64,000 nucleotides of DNA from Spirirestis rafaelensis WJT71-NPBG6 (lineage in GTDB: Bacteria > Cyanobacteriota > Cyanobacteriia > Cyanobacteriales > Nostocaceae): positions 36,863-100,862 of the forward strand of contig JAHHID010000017.1 in the NCBI GenBank assembly GCA_019359015.1, read 5' to 3'. The position numbers were made by a program, and so were the translations under genes. Shown one piece after another: positions 54,801-63,619 of this stretch (its first letter is position 1; the number at the start of each line of letters is the position of its first letter). The notes under the pieces were generated by a model that worked only from the letters and a program-made list of their open reading frames with translations, was not told where the DNA came from and searched no databases.

Positions 54801-56246
54801 TTACCGAACGGTGTCATAGGTATAGCGATACTTTCTGAAATCTAGAGTGTCTTTTGGTGTGACAATATCATTTGCTGAAAAAACAGGTAGTAAAGATAAC
54901 GAATCCCCTGGACCCCAATTCGCTGGTGTAGACTCACCTCCGTCCCAAGGCCACATCCGGTCGTTAAGATTTTCTCCATAATGTCCACCTTCGGCTGGAT
55001 AATAATCGCTACCTTCATGCCCACTTGCCTGCCATTCAGCCCAAAGGCGATCCACATTGGAATGAACTAGCCAAAATACTGGATCATTGATAGAACTAGC
55101 AAGGTCAGCCATTGTGCCTAAAGGTTCAGGACGACCTACAGCAGGGTCAAAAGTACCTCCACCAACTAAGCTATGAAAATAGTTATGCAAATAGACTCCA
55201 GGCGTTTGTTGTCCTGTAGAGCTATCTACTTTGATAAAACCTTCTAAAGCTTGGCGAAAAGTTTCATAGTTGTCAATGGCAAGGACTTGCTCTATGTCTT
55301 CTTTAGGAACAGGGTAACTATTTGTAGGAGGCACTTGCAGAAAGCGTAAGATTTGATTGCCAAATGTTTCTCCTGATGACGACTTGAAATGTAAGTCTGG
55401 GTTCACAGTCCATCCACTAGCTGCTGAAAAAAGACTAGACTGAACAGGTCCACCTTGAACACTAACCATCTGGATGTTGGGGTTTGCTTGTTGACCATCA
55501 CCAAGCGATATATCAGATCCCCCTTCATTAGCTGAACCCGGAAGGTTCGAGTTTGGTTGTTGACCATCACCAAGCGACACAGCAGATCCACCTTCGACAA
55601 CCGGGATATTGAGGGTTACTCCTTGACCATTTGGTCCCAAAAAATCATCACTAAAGATAACTTCCAATGCCTTAGGGTCTGTCCAATCCCAGTAGGGAAT
55701 CGTTACATTGGGGTTTACTGATTGCAAGGCTTTTTCAAATCGGTATACCAGCTCACGATGCCACGGTAGCAATATAGCGCTTTCATGGGCACCATCATGC
55801 CCGGCAGCAGGACCTTGGGCACTATCGTACATTAAACCCATTGCTCCCAGATGCACTGCAACAAACTGGTCATAGATATTAGTACGGCTACCCTTTGGTA
55901 CAATATTTTTTAATGCCCGCACAGCATTAACGAATGCCTGTTTCTCTTTTGGGGTTAGGTCAACAACATTTTTTCTAACAATCCCTTTATAAGCTTTATT
56001 TTTCCAAATAGGACGCTTGCTGTTTGCGGGAGCAACGGCAGAATCAGCGTCGCTGGAGGAATTAATTACATTCTGGTAACGAAATGCTGACACGGTATTA
56101 GAACCGTTATTGAGCATCGGATTTGATGCTTGCTCATACTCATGATGTTCAACAATATGGGAAAGTGCTGGAGTTCCAAATACGATCGCGGCAGCAACTA
56201 TACCAGCAATAATTACTGTTTTGATAATTTTGTCGATAATTTTCAT
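54801..56246 (-). CDS. Secreted tyrosinase-family copper oxidase
   Basis: A 481-residue type-3 copper protein. Residues 8-28 form a signal anchor or signal peptide (IKTVIIAGIVAAAIVFGTPA). CuA ligands are His132 (VAVHLGAMG), His154 (GAHESAILLPWH) and His163; CuB ligands are His354 and His358 (HNYFHSLVGGG) and His395 (FWLVHSNVDRLWAEW). PYWDWTDP is present, as in tyrosinases and polyphenol oxidases. Between the sites (about 219-258) is a tandem duplication of GGSAVSLGDGQQ-type 23-residue units. Likely activity: oxidation of phenols to quinones outside the cytoplasm; a copper chaperone (caddie) gene is not visible nearby. The gene lies between an intact HDAC-family gene and a broken copy of it, suggesting local duplication or insertion. 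Confidence 0.88.
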   Translation of the reverse strand: MKIIDKIIKTVIIAGIVAAAIVFGTPALSHIVEHHEYEQASNPMLNNGSNTVSAFRYQNVINSSSDADSAVAPANSKRPIWKNKAYKGIVRKNVVDLTPKEKQAFVNAVRALKNIVPKGSRTNIYDQFVAVHLGAMGLMYDSAQGPAAGHDGAHESAILLPWHRELVYRFEKALQSVNPNVTIPYWDWTDPKALEVIFSDDFLGPNGQGVTLNIPVVEGGSAVSLGDGQQPNSNLPGSANEGGSDISLGDGQQANPNIQMVSVQGGPVQSSLFSAASGWTVNPDLHFKSSSGETFGNQILRFLQVPPTNSYPVPKEDIEQVLAIDNYETFRQALEGFIKVDSSTGQQTPGVYLHNYFHSLVGGGTFDPAVGRPEPLGTMADLASSINDPVFWLVHSNVDRLWAEWQASGHEGSDYYPAEGGHYGENLNDRMWPWDGGESTPANWGPGDSLSLLPVFSANDIVTPKDTLDFRKYRYTYDTVR

Positions 56247-56475
56247 AATTTATGTTTAATTTTGTTCTCAAGATGCCCAAATTTTCTATTTACTCGACTA
56301 AAAGCTATGTTGGCTAAGTATATAAATTGACATTAAACCGACTCGCTCGCAATAGAAAATCTGTTGGAAAATCTCTCTATTCTTTCGCAAATAGTGCAAA
56401 AGCCGCTTTCTCTCACCGACATTTGTTGCAGAAAATCGGTTATAAATTACTTGAGCGGATACTTACTAAAATTCC

Positions 56476-57393
56476 TTAAAGGCGATACTGCTGATAAATC
56501 TGACTCGCAGCGCGATGCACCAACGAGTGACGCCACACAAGCGACTTCATATCATCTGCGTACCCGCCACCGATAACGCAGGCGACGGGGTAGCCAGCAG
56601 CTACACAGGTACTTAATACCTGCATTTCTCGGCGGAAAATGCCACTATCGGTTAAAGCTAATTTTCCTAAGCGATCGCCTATATGCGGATCGACACCTGC
56701 ATCGTATAAAACCAAATCTGGCTTGACATTTGACAATAAATCTGGTAAGTAACTTGCCAAGGTTTGCAGATAAGCATCATCTTCCATTCCTGTTGGTAGG
56801 GGAACATCAAGATCGCTTTTTTGCTTGGTGCCGGGAAAGTTGACTTCGCAGTGCATTGAGAAAGTAAAAACACTGTCGTCGTCTTGAAAGATAAAAGCGG
56901 TGCCGTCACCTTGATGAACATCTAAGTCAACGATGAGAATTTTTTTGGCAAGTTTGAGTTTTTGTAAAACGCGACAGGTGATCGCTAAATCATTGAAAAT
57001 ACAAAAACCAGATCCATAACTAGGAAAAGCGTGATGCGTACCACCAGCAGTATTGCACGCTAGACCCTGAGTTAGTGCGAGTTTAGCGGTGAGTATTGTA
57101 CCACCTACCGCCACACAAGTACGATTTACCAGCGCTGGACTCCAAGGTAAACCAATGCGTCGTTGTGCTTTTGGGTCTAGCGTTCCGTTACAGTAAGCTT
57201 GAACGTATTCTGAGGTGTGAACTAATTGTATCAACTCACGATGTGGAGATTCAGGGATGTGAAATTGTTGTAATTGTGCCACACCGTCAGCTAACAACAA
57301 TTCGTATAATTGCCGGAACTTTAACATCGGAAAGCGATGTCCTTCAGGTAGCGGTGCAACGTAATCTGGGTGATAAATAATTGGCAAGTCCAT
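56476..57393 (-). CDS. Histone deacetylase family protein (acetylpolyamine/acetyl-amide hydrolase-like)
   Basis: A 305-residue zinc amidohydrolase. Motifs: HPDYVAPLPEGHRFPMLKF at the start, GLACNTAGGTHHAFPSYGSG with the paired catalytic histidines, FNDLAI, VDLDVHQGDGTA (zinc Asp and His), SMHCEVNFPG, YDAGVDPHIGDRLG (zinc Asp), and VIGGGY. All catalytic and zinc residues are intact. Bacterial members remove acetyl groups from polyamines or proteins; the substrate here is unknown. ATG 57393 is chosen because MDLPIIYHPDY fits the family start; the longer frame (57528) would add an untypical hydrophobic extension. Its 3' quarter is duplicated at 54434-54636. Confidence 0.88.
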   Translation of the reverse strand: MDLPIIYHPDYVAPLPEGHRFPMLKFRQLYELLLADGVAQLQQFHIPESPHRELIQLVHTSEYVQAYCNGTLDPKAQRRIGLPWSPALVNRTCVAVGGTILTAKLALTQGLACNTAGGTHHAFPSYGSGFCIFNDLAITCRVLQKLKLAKKILIVDLDVHQGDGTAFIFQDDDSVFTFSMHCEVNFPGTKQKSDLDVPLPTGMEDDAYLQTLASYLPDLLSNVKPDLVLYDAGVDPHIGDRLGKLALTDSGIFRREMQVLSTCVAAGYPVACVIGGGYADDMKSLVWRHSLVHRAASQIYQQYRL

Positions 57394-57643
57394 ATAATTA
57401 ATTTTGAGTTTGAACCGCCAATATGCCAAGTACCCAAAGAAGATAATTGCTAGATACTCAGCCAAGTATAATTTAAACTGTAACCAAACACAGGAAAAAA
57501 CGAAAAAAGCAAATAAGCCTAAGTGCATTTTTTAATCGATAAAATCTCAAAACTTTGCTGCGACAATTAATAATGTAAAAGTTGGTTAGAACTGATATTT
57601 TGCATTCTTCTCAATTAGCCCACAATCCCGCCCTTACCTAAAA
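57394..57643. other. Spacer between HDAC-family and MscS genes (left part)
   Basis: AT-rich DNA carrying the HDAC promoter on the minus strand; no further structure was recognised. Confidence 0.4.
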
Positions 57644-57726
57644 TTATGGCTAACAGCCCAAGTCCATTAAAATGGATTCAAACCTTTAAATAGTCTTCTT
57701 CAGAAGACTTTAGCTGTTAGCCATAA
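57644..57726. repeat. 83-bp MITE-like inverted repeat element
   Basis: Ends TTATGGCTAACAGC (57644-57657) and GCTGTTAGCCATAA (57713-57726) are perfect inverted repeats; inside are two smaller palindromes (TCCATTAAAATGGA, AGTCTTCTTCAGAAGACT). No clear target duplication and no coding capacity. Confidence 0.65.
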
Positions 57727-57865
57727 ATTATAAACCTCTGGCGCGTAATGCAGCTAGTACAAGATATCACTTATAATGCACAATTGCGGAGGCATTGAAT
57801 TTAAAATAAACAAGTTAAATTTTTAGAAACACAATTGATAATATTATTTAAATTTGGATTTGCTT

Positions 57866-58915
57866 ATGTTGATGCAATGGATTCTGCCGCTGGGATTTAT
57901 TTTAGCTGGCTTACTAGCTGGAATAATTGCGGAAAAAATCGTTTTTAGTAAATTGAAAACACTTGCTGCTCGCCAACGGCTACCAGGTAGTGAAATATTA
58001 TTTCGCTCTTTACAGCGCATCACCTTTACTTGGTTTGTGCTAGGTGGATTTTATGCGGCAATTCGTGCTTATCGCACTTTAATACCAGATATTGCCGAAG
58101 TCTTACAAACAATCCTGACAATTGTTTTTTTGTATTCAATTACGTTAGTTATTGCGCGGCTGATTGCTGGTTTTGTTAGATTATATAGTCGGAGAACCCA
58201 AGGAGTTTCTGCATCACTACTTTCTAACCTTGCCACAACTTGCGTTTTAATTTTAGGAACATTAATCATATTACAAACGATTGGCATCCAAATTACACCG
58301 ATACTTACCACTTTAGGAATTGGGGGTTTAGCAGTTGGTTTAGCACTCCAAGACACACTTGCAAATTTATTTTCTGGTGTTTATTTAATTATTTCTAAGC
58401 AAGTTAGAACGGGAGATTATGTAAAGTTAGAGGATAAACATGAAGGATATATTACAGATATTACATGGCGAAATACTACGATAAAAGAGCTTTCCAATAA
58501 TGTGATAATTGTACCTAATTCTAAACTTGCTTCGGCAATTTTTACTAATTACCATCTACCAGTTAAGGAAATTACATTAACGATTAATGTTGGTGTAGAT
58601 TACGACAGCGACCTTGAGCAAGTTGAAAGAGTAACTGTAGAGGTTGCAAAAAAAGTAATGCAAGAAGTTTCACCGGATTTATTAGAAAATGAACCGTTTA
58701 TAAGATTTCATACTTTTGGAGATTCTAGTATTGATTTTACGGTATTTATGCGGGTGAACGAATTCTTTGACCAACGCATTGCTAAACACAAATTCATTAA
58801 GCTATTGCATAAAAAGTATCAGGAAGAAGGCATTAAAATTCCCTTTCCTATTAGAGAAGTTTATACACAAGGTAATCAAGCAAAAAATGGGAATGGAGTG
58901 CTGACAGGGGAATAA
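57866..58915 (+). CDS. MscS-family mechanosensitive ion channel
   Basis: A 349-residue small-conductance mechanosensitive channel. Three or four membrane segments: about 5-25, 55-72, 85-108 and the pore helix TM3 near 128-155, with the MscS signature GIGGLAVGLALQDTLANLFSG. The beta domain (RTGDYVKLEDKHEGYITDI, TWRNTTIKELSNNVIIVPNS, the VPNSxxxxAxxxN family signature) and an alpha/beta domain (INVGVDYDSDLEQVERVTVE) follow, ending QGNQAKNGNG. Releases solutes upon hypo-osmotic shock. ATG 57866 is preferred over TTG 57854; ATG 57872 is also possible. No gene-specific partners nearby. Confidence 0.9.
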   Translation: MLMQWILPLGFILAGLLAGIIAEKIVFSKLKTLAARQRLPGSEILFRSLQRITFTWFVLGGFYAAIRAYRTLIPDIAEVLQTILTIVFLYSITLVIARLIAGFVRLYSRRTQGVSASLLSNLATTCVLILGTLIILQTIGIQITPILTTLGIGGLAVGLALQDTLANLFSGVYLIISKQVRTGDYVKLEDKHEGYITDITWRNTTIKELSNNVIIVPNSKLASAIFTNYHLPVKEITLTINVGVDYDSDLEQVERVTVEVAKKVMQEVSPDLLENEPFIRFHTFGDSSIDFTVFMRVNEFFDQRIAKHKFIKLLHKKYQEEGIKIPFPIREVYTQGNQAKNGNGVLTGE

Positions 58916-59122
58916 GCAGTTTAATACTCATTTAGAAATATAGTTTGGCTAGACATAATCGGCAAAAAGTCAAAAAAAGCAATAGATGAAAAAGAGGGGG
59001 AAGGGGAAAGGGAACCCCATATTTAAAATAAAAACGGTATAAGTAAATACTAGGAACTTGAATAAATCAGCGCCAGTCCTCAAAATAAGTCATAGAATTT
59101 TATACTTTTTAAAGCAACTCTA

Positions 59123-59590
59123 ATGCAATACCTTCCTGGGATAGGGCTTTTAGGTACTACTTTGCCAGTGTTTATGATGATGGTTATTCCAACGTTAGCT
59201 GCTCCTATTGTTGATGCCACTTCACATACACACTATTTGAGTCAGGCTCAACTCAACACTCAACCAAAAAGAATGCAGAGTATCCACATTGCGGTCATCG
59301 GTGAAGTGCAGCGTCCTGGAGCTTATTTTCTTAACGTTGCAGCCCAAACCGATGGGAGTTCTGTGTCGAAACAGCAGTTACCGACTGTAATTCAAGCGAT
59401 TGAGATAGCTGGAGGGATAACAGTTCATGCGGATGTTCGTCGGGTTCAAGTTCGCCGACGAATTAATAATAGTTCAGAACCAACCATTATCAACGTAAAC
59501 ATCTATAAGTACTTGTCAGAAAAAGATTTGAGCCAGGATATAACCTTGCAAGAAGGGGATGCTGTTGTGGTAATGAACGCAGAATCATGA
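59123..59590 (+). CDS. Secreted SLBB-like domain protein
   Basis: A 155-residue protein. An N-terminal hydrophobic stretch (ITTLPVFMMMVIP-like, residues 6-27, cleavage after TLAA) suggests export. Residues 52-152 match a single SLBB (soluble ligand-binding beta-grasp) domain: HIAVIGEVQRPGAYFL, PTVIQAIEIAGGITVHADVR, RVQVRR and QDITLQEGDAVVV. SLBB domains occur in polysaccharide-export (Wza-like) proteins, usually with a Poly_export domain; none is present here. Possible accessory factor in exopolysaccharide secretion. Stand-alone, with an alpha/beta hydrolase gene downstream. Confidence 0.75.
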   Translation: MQYLPGIGLLGTTLPVFMMMVIPTLAAPIVDATSHTHYLSQAQLNTQPKRMQSIHIAVIGEVQRPGAYFLNVAAQTDGSSVSKQQLPTVIQAIEIAGGITVHADVRRVQVRRRINNSSEPTIINVNIYKYLSEKDLSQDITLQEGDAVVVMNAES

Positions 59591-59745
59591 TTGCGCTACT
59601 CGAATAATGCAATGGTAAAGCGATCGCTCCATTATCGAGTAGATATTTGTGCGTGATCGCTCTATTATTCTTCAACCAATGGTATAGCCTATATAAGTCA
59701 GACAATATTACTATTAATTTAAGAAACACTTTATAAATCTTAATA

Positions 59746-60639
59746 ATGACTGTAACTAACCAGCAGCCAACAACAGCCACCTTTGAAAAACTCTCTTGGA
59801 CTTGGAAGGACTACAAAATTCAGTATACCGTCATGGGTACAGGTCGTCCTTTAGTCCTGGTTCATGGCTTTGGTGCTTCGATTGGACACTGGCGAAAAAA
59901 TATCCCGGTTTTAGCAGCAGCAGGCTACCAAGTATTTGCGATTGATTTGTTGGGTTTTGGTGGTTCTGATAAGCCCCTGTTGAATTACACCTTAGAAGTT
60001 TGGGTGGAATTACTTAAGGATTTTTGCACAGCACACATTACCGAACCTGCGGTATTTATCGGTAACTCTATCGGCGCACTTTTAAGCTTGATGGTGGTAG
60101 CGGAACATCCAGAAATCGCTGCTGGTGGTGTTTTGGTTAACTCTGCGGGTGGTTTGAGTCATCGTCCTCATGAATTGAACCCACCGCTACGCATTGTCAT
60201 GTCAACGTTTAACAGATTAGTGGGTCATCCAATTACAGGTAAATTTGTCTTTAACCGCATTCGCCAAAAAGAGCAAATTCGCCGTACTCTATACCAAGTT
60301 TATCGCGATCGCCAAGCCGTCACTGATGAATTAGTCGATTTACTTTACGCTCCCTCTTGCGATTCAGGAGCGCAGGAAGTTTTCGCTTCTATCCTCACTG
60401 CACCCCCTGGTCCCTCTCCTGCGGAACTCTTGCCCAAAGTCAAGCGTCCCTTGTTGGTAATTTGGGGTGCAGATGATCCTTGGACACCAATCACCGGGGC
60501 AAAGATTTACGAGGAGGCTCATGAAAATGGCAAAGAAATCAAAATCGTTCCCATTCCTAACGCCGGTCATTGTCCTCATGATGAAGTGCCAGATTTGGTA
60601 AATCCGCAAATTGTCGAGTGGCTAGAGAAGCTTCAATAG
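59746..60639 (+). CDS. Alpha/beta-fold hydrolase (serine nucleophile)
   Basis: A 297-residue soluble esterase-type enzyme. HGFGASIGHWRKN at 40-52 gives the oxyanion loop; nucleophile Ser108 in IGNSIGALLSL, acid Asp243/244 in WGADDPWTP and His275 in NAGHCPHDE form the triad. The lid region (HPITGKFVFNRIRQKEQIRR) resembles cyanobacterial and plastid hydrolases of the pheophytinase-like group, but substrate cannot be deduced; chlorophyll-related or lipid esters are possible. Starts at ATG 59746, 156 bases after the SLBB-like gene. A MITE-like repeat follows at 60651-60742. Confidence 0.85.
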   Translation: MTVTNQQPTTATFEKLSWTWKDYKIQYTVMGTGRPLVLVHGFGASIGHWRKNIPVLAAAGYQVFAIDLLGFGGSDKPLLNYTLEVWVELLKDFCTAHITEPAVFIGNSIGALLSLMVVAEHPEIAAGGVLVNSAGGLSHRPHELNPPLRIVMSTFNRLVGHPITGKFVFNRIRQKEQIRRTLYQVYRDRQAVTDELVDLLYAPSCDSGAQEVFASILTAPPGPSPAELLPKVKRPLLVIWGADDPWTPITGAKIYEEAHENGKEIKIVPIPNAGHCPHDEVPDLVNPQIVEWLEKLQ

Positions 60640-60650
60640 TGGATGCCTGC

Positions 60651-60742
60651 ATTAGTTTTGATGGGGTAAAAGTTTGTAGCCAGTGGCTCTAACCCTTGAA
60701 ATTGAGCGATAAATCGCTCACTACGAACCCATCAAAATTAAT
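60651..60742. repeat. 92-bp inverted-repeat element after the hydrolase gene
   Basis: The ends ATTAGTTTTGATGGG (60651-60665) and CCCATCAAAATTAAT (60728-60742) match 14/15 as inverted repeats; the inner hairpin GAGCGATAAATCGCTC is typical of dispersed cyanobacterial repeats. Probably a small palindromic repeat or terminator. Confidence 0.6.
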
Positions 60743-60998
60743 GATTAAGACCTACTAGTTAAAATTTCTCTAGTTGTTGACAATCACAGTACCTCACTTT
60801 GCCAGCGAGACCTCTAACTGCAAAAAATTTTTCTATCCCTGACAAGTGGGGATACAAAAAAGTAGCACAGAGGGTTTAGGACTGAGGTGCTGCGGAAATT
60901 TTAGATAATTAACTTTGGTTGATTTCTCAAGTGATCATTACCCCCGATTTTTGCCAATCAAACTGACAAGATTTCCCGAATCTAGGGGTGGTGAAAGA
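60743..60998. other. Spacer before the kinase gene
   Basis: No gene. An alternative kinase start (TTG 60915) lies here with no Shine-Dalgarno. Confidence 0.4.
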
Positions 60999-62186
60999 GT
61001 GCTAAATGAACAACTAACTGGATTTGCCTTTAATCAGTATCCAGATTTTTCTGAGCTAGGCTATGAAGTTATTCGAGAACTAGGACGCAACCGGGAAGAG
61101 GGACGCATTACTTACCTAGCTAATGCTCTATACTCAGATCAACAAGTGGTAATTAAACAGTTTCGTTTTGCCAGTGAGAATGTTGACTGGTCAGGTTTTA
61201 AAGCATATGAACGCGAAATTGAAATTCTGCAACAACTAGATCATCCCCGCATTCCCTGCTATCTAGATTCTTTTAAAACATCAGAAAATTTTTGTCTGGT
61301 ACAGGAATATAAAAAGGCTCCATCATTAGCAGAAAAACACAGCTTTAATCCTGAAGAAATTAAGCAAATTGCTGTGTCAGTCTTAGAAATTTTGGTTTAT
61401 TTGCAAAGTTGCCCCTTCGCAATTATTCATCGAGATATCAAACCAGAGAATATTTTGGTGGATGAGCAACTGAATGCTTATTTAGTAGATTTTGGTTTGG
61501 CAAGGATACGCGGTGAAGAAGTTGCTATTAGCAGCTTTGCGGCTGGAACCCCAGGTTTTATGCCTCCAGAAGAAGAATTTGGCGATTTTCTCACCGAGGG
61601 ATCGGATTTGTATAGTTTGGGAGCAACGCTAATATGCTTACTTACTGACACCCGTTCGGTTAATATCGGCAAGTTAATTAATGATCGCTCGCGCTTTGAT
61701 TTCCAACAATTAGTGCCCCAACTTAGCCCGCGTTTTGTTGACTGGCTAACGAAAATGGTGGAACCAAAGCTGAAACATCGTACTCCTAATGCATCTCTGG
61801 CTTTAGAAACACTCAAGCCAATTCGAGTTGTCGGTACTGCGACGGCAATCGAAACTGTACTCGGTAAAATCAAAGGAGGAAAACAAGCTGTTGTGATTGG
61901 GTTAGCCAGCATTGGTATTATCTCTACTGCTGTTTCTAGTTTGATGATTTCCCGGCAGAGCGATTTGGTTAGACAATTGCAGGAAACTAAGCAATGTGTA
62001 GCATGTAATCTTCAGTTTGCTTACTTGCCTAATATCAATCTTCAAAATGCCAATCTTCAGGGTGCAAACTTGCAGGATGCCAATCTTAGTAATGCAAACT
62101 TGCAGGGTGCAAACTTAGAAGGTGCTAATCTTGAGGGTGCTAACCTCAAGAATGCAATTATGCCTGATGGTAGCAAACATGAATAA
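60999..62186 (+). CDS. Serine/threonine protein kinase with C-terminal pentapeptide repeats
   Basis: A 395-residue membrane-anchored Hanks-type kinase. Kinase domain about 20-280: a modified glycine loop [13 protein letters not shown], catalytic Lys in [22 protein letters not shown] and [10 protein letters not shown] (P+1 and APE region). A membrane segment at about 293-313 ([20 protein letters not shown]) is followed by [12 protein letters not shown] and about ten pentapeptide repeats ([10 protein letters not shown] and similar), which would lie outside the cytoplasm. This fusion is common in cyanobacteria; target proteins are unknown. GTG 60999 (VLNEQLTGF) is preferred because relatives start there and an AGGGGTGG lies about ten bases upstream; TTG 60915 would add 28 untypical residues. 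Confidence 0.88.
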   Translation: MLNEQLTGFAFNQYPDFSELGYEVIRELGRNREEGRITYLANALYSDQQVVIKQFRFASENVDWSGFKAYEREIEILQQLDHPRIPCYLDSFKTSENFCLVQEYKKAPSLAEKHSFNPEEIKQIAVSVLEILVYLQSCPFAIIHRDIKPENILVDEQLNAYLVDFGLARIRGEEVAISSFAAGTPGFMPPEEEFGDFLTEGSDLYSLGATLICLLTDTRSVNIGKLINDRSRFDFQQLVPQLSPRFVDWLTKMVEPKLKHRTPNASLALETLKPIRVVGTATAIETVLGKIKGGKQAVVIGLASIGIISTAVSSLMISRQSDLVRQLQETKQCVACNLQFAYLPNINLQNANLQGANLQDANLSNANLQGANLEGANLEGANLKNAIMPDGSKHE

Positions 62187-62249
62187 AGGTGCTGCGGTTT
62201 AGTGAATTAAAGTTGGTCGTTACCAGGTTGAAGCTTGGTAGCGATCGCT

Positions 62250-62395
62250 TACAGCAGAAGCCAGAAGTCAGAAGATGTAGAGACGCGATTAATCGCGTCT
62301 GTACGGGAATCAGGAGTCAGAAGTGAAAAAGGCTTTATATATAGCTTTATTTTCTTAGATGCTGTACTTCATAAATGTGCAATCTCCTGTAAATT
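62250..62395. repeat. Composite repeat with GTAGAGACGC palindrome
   Basis: CCAGAAGTCAGAAG, the palindrome 62277-62304, GAATCAGGAGTCAGAAGTG and GTGCAATCTCCTGTAA occur in this order; a relative lies at 39172-39290. Confidence 0.65.
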
Positions 62396-62415
62396 CATAT
62401 ATGTAGTAGCTGTGA

Positions 62416-63174
62416 ATGGCGACTTTTTACGCCGAGGTATTTAATCAGGAATGGTGTGAAAAAATACTTGCAAAACTGCGTCCCTACTCTGATACATTGA
62501 ATGCTTGGGTTGTTTCTGAGTATCAAGATGAGTCGCGCTTGTTGCGGGGACAAGCTTTGCAGGATGCTCAAGCGTGGACAGCAGGAAAAAGCTTGGGTGA
62601 TTTGGACTATCAGTTTTTAGCTGCTAGCCAGGATTTAGATAAGCGGGATTTTCAGAAGCGACTGGAAGCGGAAGAACAAGCAAAGCAGATTTTAGCAGAA
62701 GCAAATCGCATATTAATAGAGGCAAACCAAAAAGCGAATCGGCGAATTCGTATCGGGATAATGGTACTGGTTGTAACCCTGGTTGCAGCAGCGTTAGCTG
62801 GGCTTTGGGCAACCCGAAGGATTAAAGAATCGTGGAAGGTCAATGAACTAAACCAAATAAGGGCGCTTTGCTTGTATAACACCTTGCAGGGAGGCGCTGC
62901 TGATGTTATCAATAAGTGTGAAAAAGCAGTCGCTCTTGCCCCTAACTATAAGCGTGGTTACTACCAGGACGCTCGCGGGATTGCCAGAGCAATGATGGAT
63001 GATAAAGAAGGAGCGATCGCTGATTTTCAAGCATATATCGCTTGGAAAAATGCAAGTAAACGCAAATCTCCCCAAGACAAACAGGATATTTTAGTGCGGC
63101 AAAAGTGGATTAATACTTTACGCGCAGGGAAGAATCCTATCACGGCTGAAGAAATTAAAAAATTGCTTAAATAA
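62416..63174 (+). CDS. Truncated STAND/caspase-type protein, C-terminal part
   Basis: A 252-residue ORF that corresponds to the C-terminal third of large cyanobacterial signalling NTPases (caspase- or TIR-STAND proteins). Seen: the post-NTPase motif AEVFNQEWCEKILAKLRPYS, DESRLLRGQALQDAQAWTAG and GKSLGDLDYQFLAAS (residues 8-71), a coiled coil (73-110), one membrane segment (112-132), and the TPR-like end with KAVALAPNYKRGYYQDARGI, KEGAIADFQAYIAW and LRAGKNPITAEEI. No effector domain, P-loop or WD40/TPR array precedes it, and stop codons lie directly upstream of ATG 62416. Either a fragment of a once larger gene or a stand-alone adaptor. Confidence 0.75.
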   Translation: MATFYAEVFNQEWCEKILAKLRPYSDTLNAWVVSEYQDESRLLRGQALQDAQAWTAGKSLGDLDYQFLAASQDLDKRDFQKRLEAEEQAKQILAEANRILIEANQKANRRIRIGIMVLVVTLVAAALAGLWATRRIKESWKVNELNQIRALCLYNTLQGGAADVINKCEKAVALAPNYKRGYYQDARGIARAMMDDKEGAIADFQAYIAWKNASKRKSPQDKQDILVRQKWINTLRAGKNPITAEEIKKLLK

Positions 63175-63382
63175 GAGGGTGTTATGGAGCGATCGCTTGT
63201 TAATAGTTAGATCAAGTGCGATCGCTTTTTAGCTTTGTTATGGTCAGCGATTTTCGCTTTGTAGGGGAAGTGCGATCGCTCTCTATGATAAAAGCTTTAG
63301 CCCGCTTCAATATACTAAAATCTTCTTTCAGTCGTCTTTAGACAACTTTCGCTATAAGCCCTAGATTTCTAACCTATGGCGG

Positions 63383-63619
63383 ATGATGCAACTGCTGCAA
63401 TATTTGAGTTTAGTTATTCAGAACCTCATTAAAGAGTATAAAAGACTCGTCGATGAGTATAAAAGACTCGTCGATGAGTATAAAAGACTCGTCGATGAGT
63501 ATAAAAGGCTCTCCGATGAGTATAAAAGACTCTCCGATGAGTATAAAAGACTCGTTAATCAGTCTTTGGGACTCACGCACGAGTATCAGAGCTTGGTTGC
63601 TCTCAAATTAATTTTTTAG
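63383..63619 (+). CDS. Small heptad-repeat coiled-coil ORF built from a 21-bp tandem repeat
   Basis: A 78-residue ORF. Residues 17-58 consist of six heptads EYKRLVD/EYKRLSD, each encoded by a 21-bp DNA unit beginning GAGTATAAAAGACT (63434-63559), with two decayed units up to 63601. Tyr and Leu fall at alternating a/d spacing, so a parallel coiled coil is expected. The unit count in DNA exactly matches heptads. Whether it is expressed is uncertain; ATGATG 63383 has no good Shine-Dalgarno. Confidence 0.4.
   Translation: MMQLLQYLSLVIQNLIKEYKRLVDEYKRLVDEYKRLVDEYKRLSDEYKRLSDEYKRLVNQSLGLTHEYQSLVALKLIF
63434..63601. repeat. 21-bp minisatellite (six units plus two degenerate)
   Basis: Units at 63434, 63455, 63476, 63497, 63518 and 63539, then diverged units at 63560 and 63581. 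The last seven bases vary (CGTCGAT, CTCCGAT, CGTTAAT). It shares unit length but not sequence with the minisatellite at 15791-15979. Confidence 0.9.
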
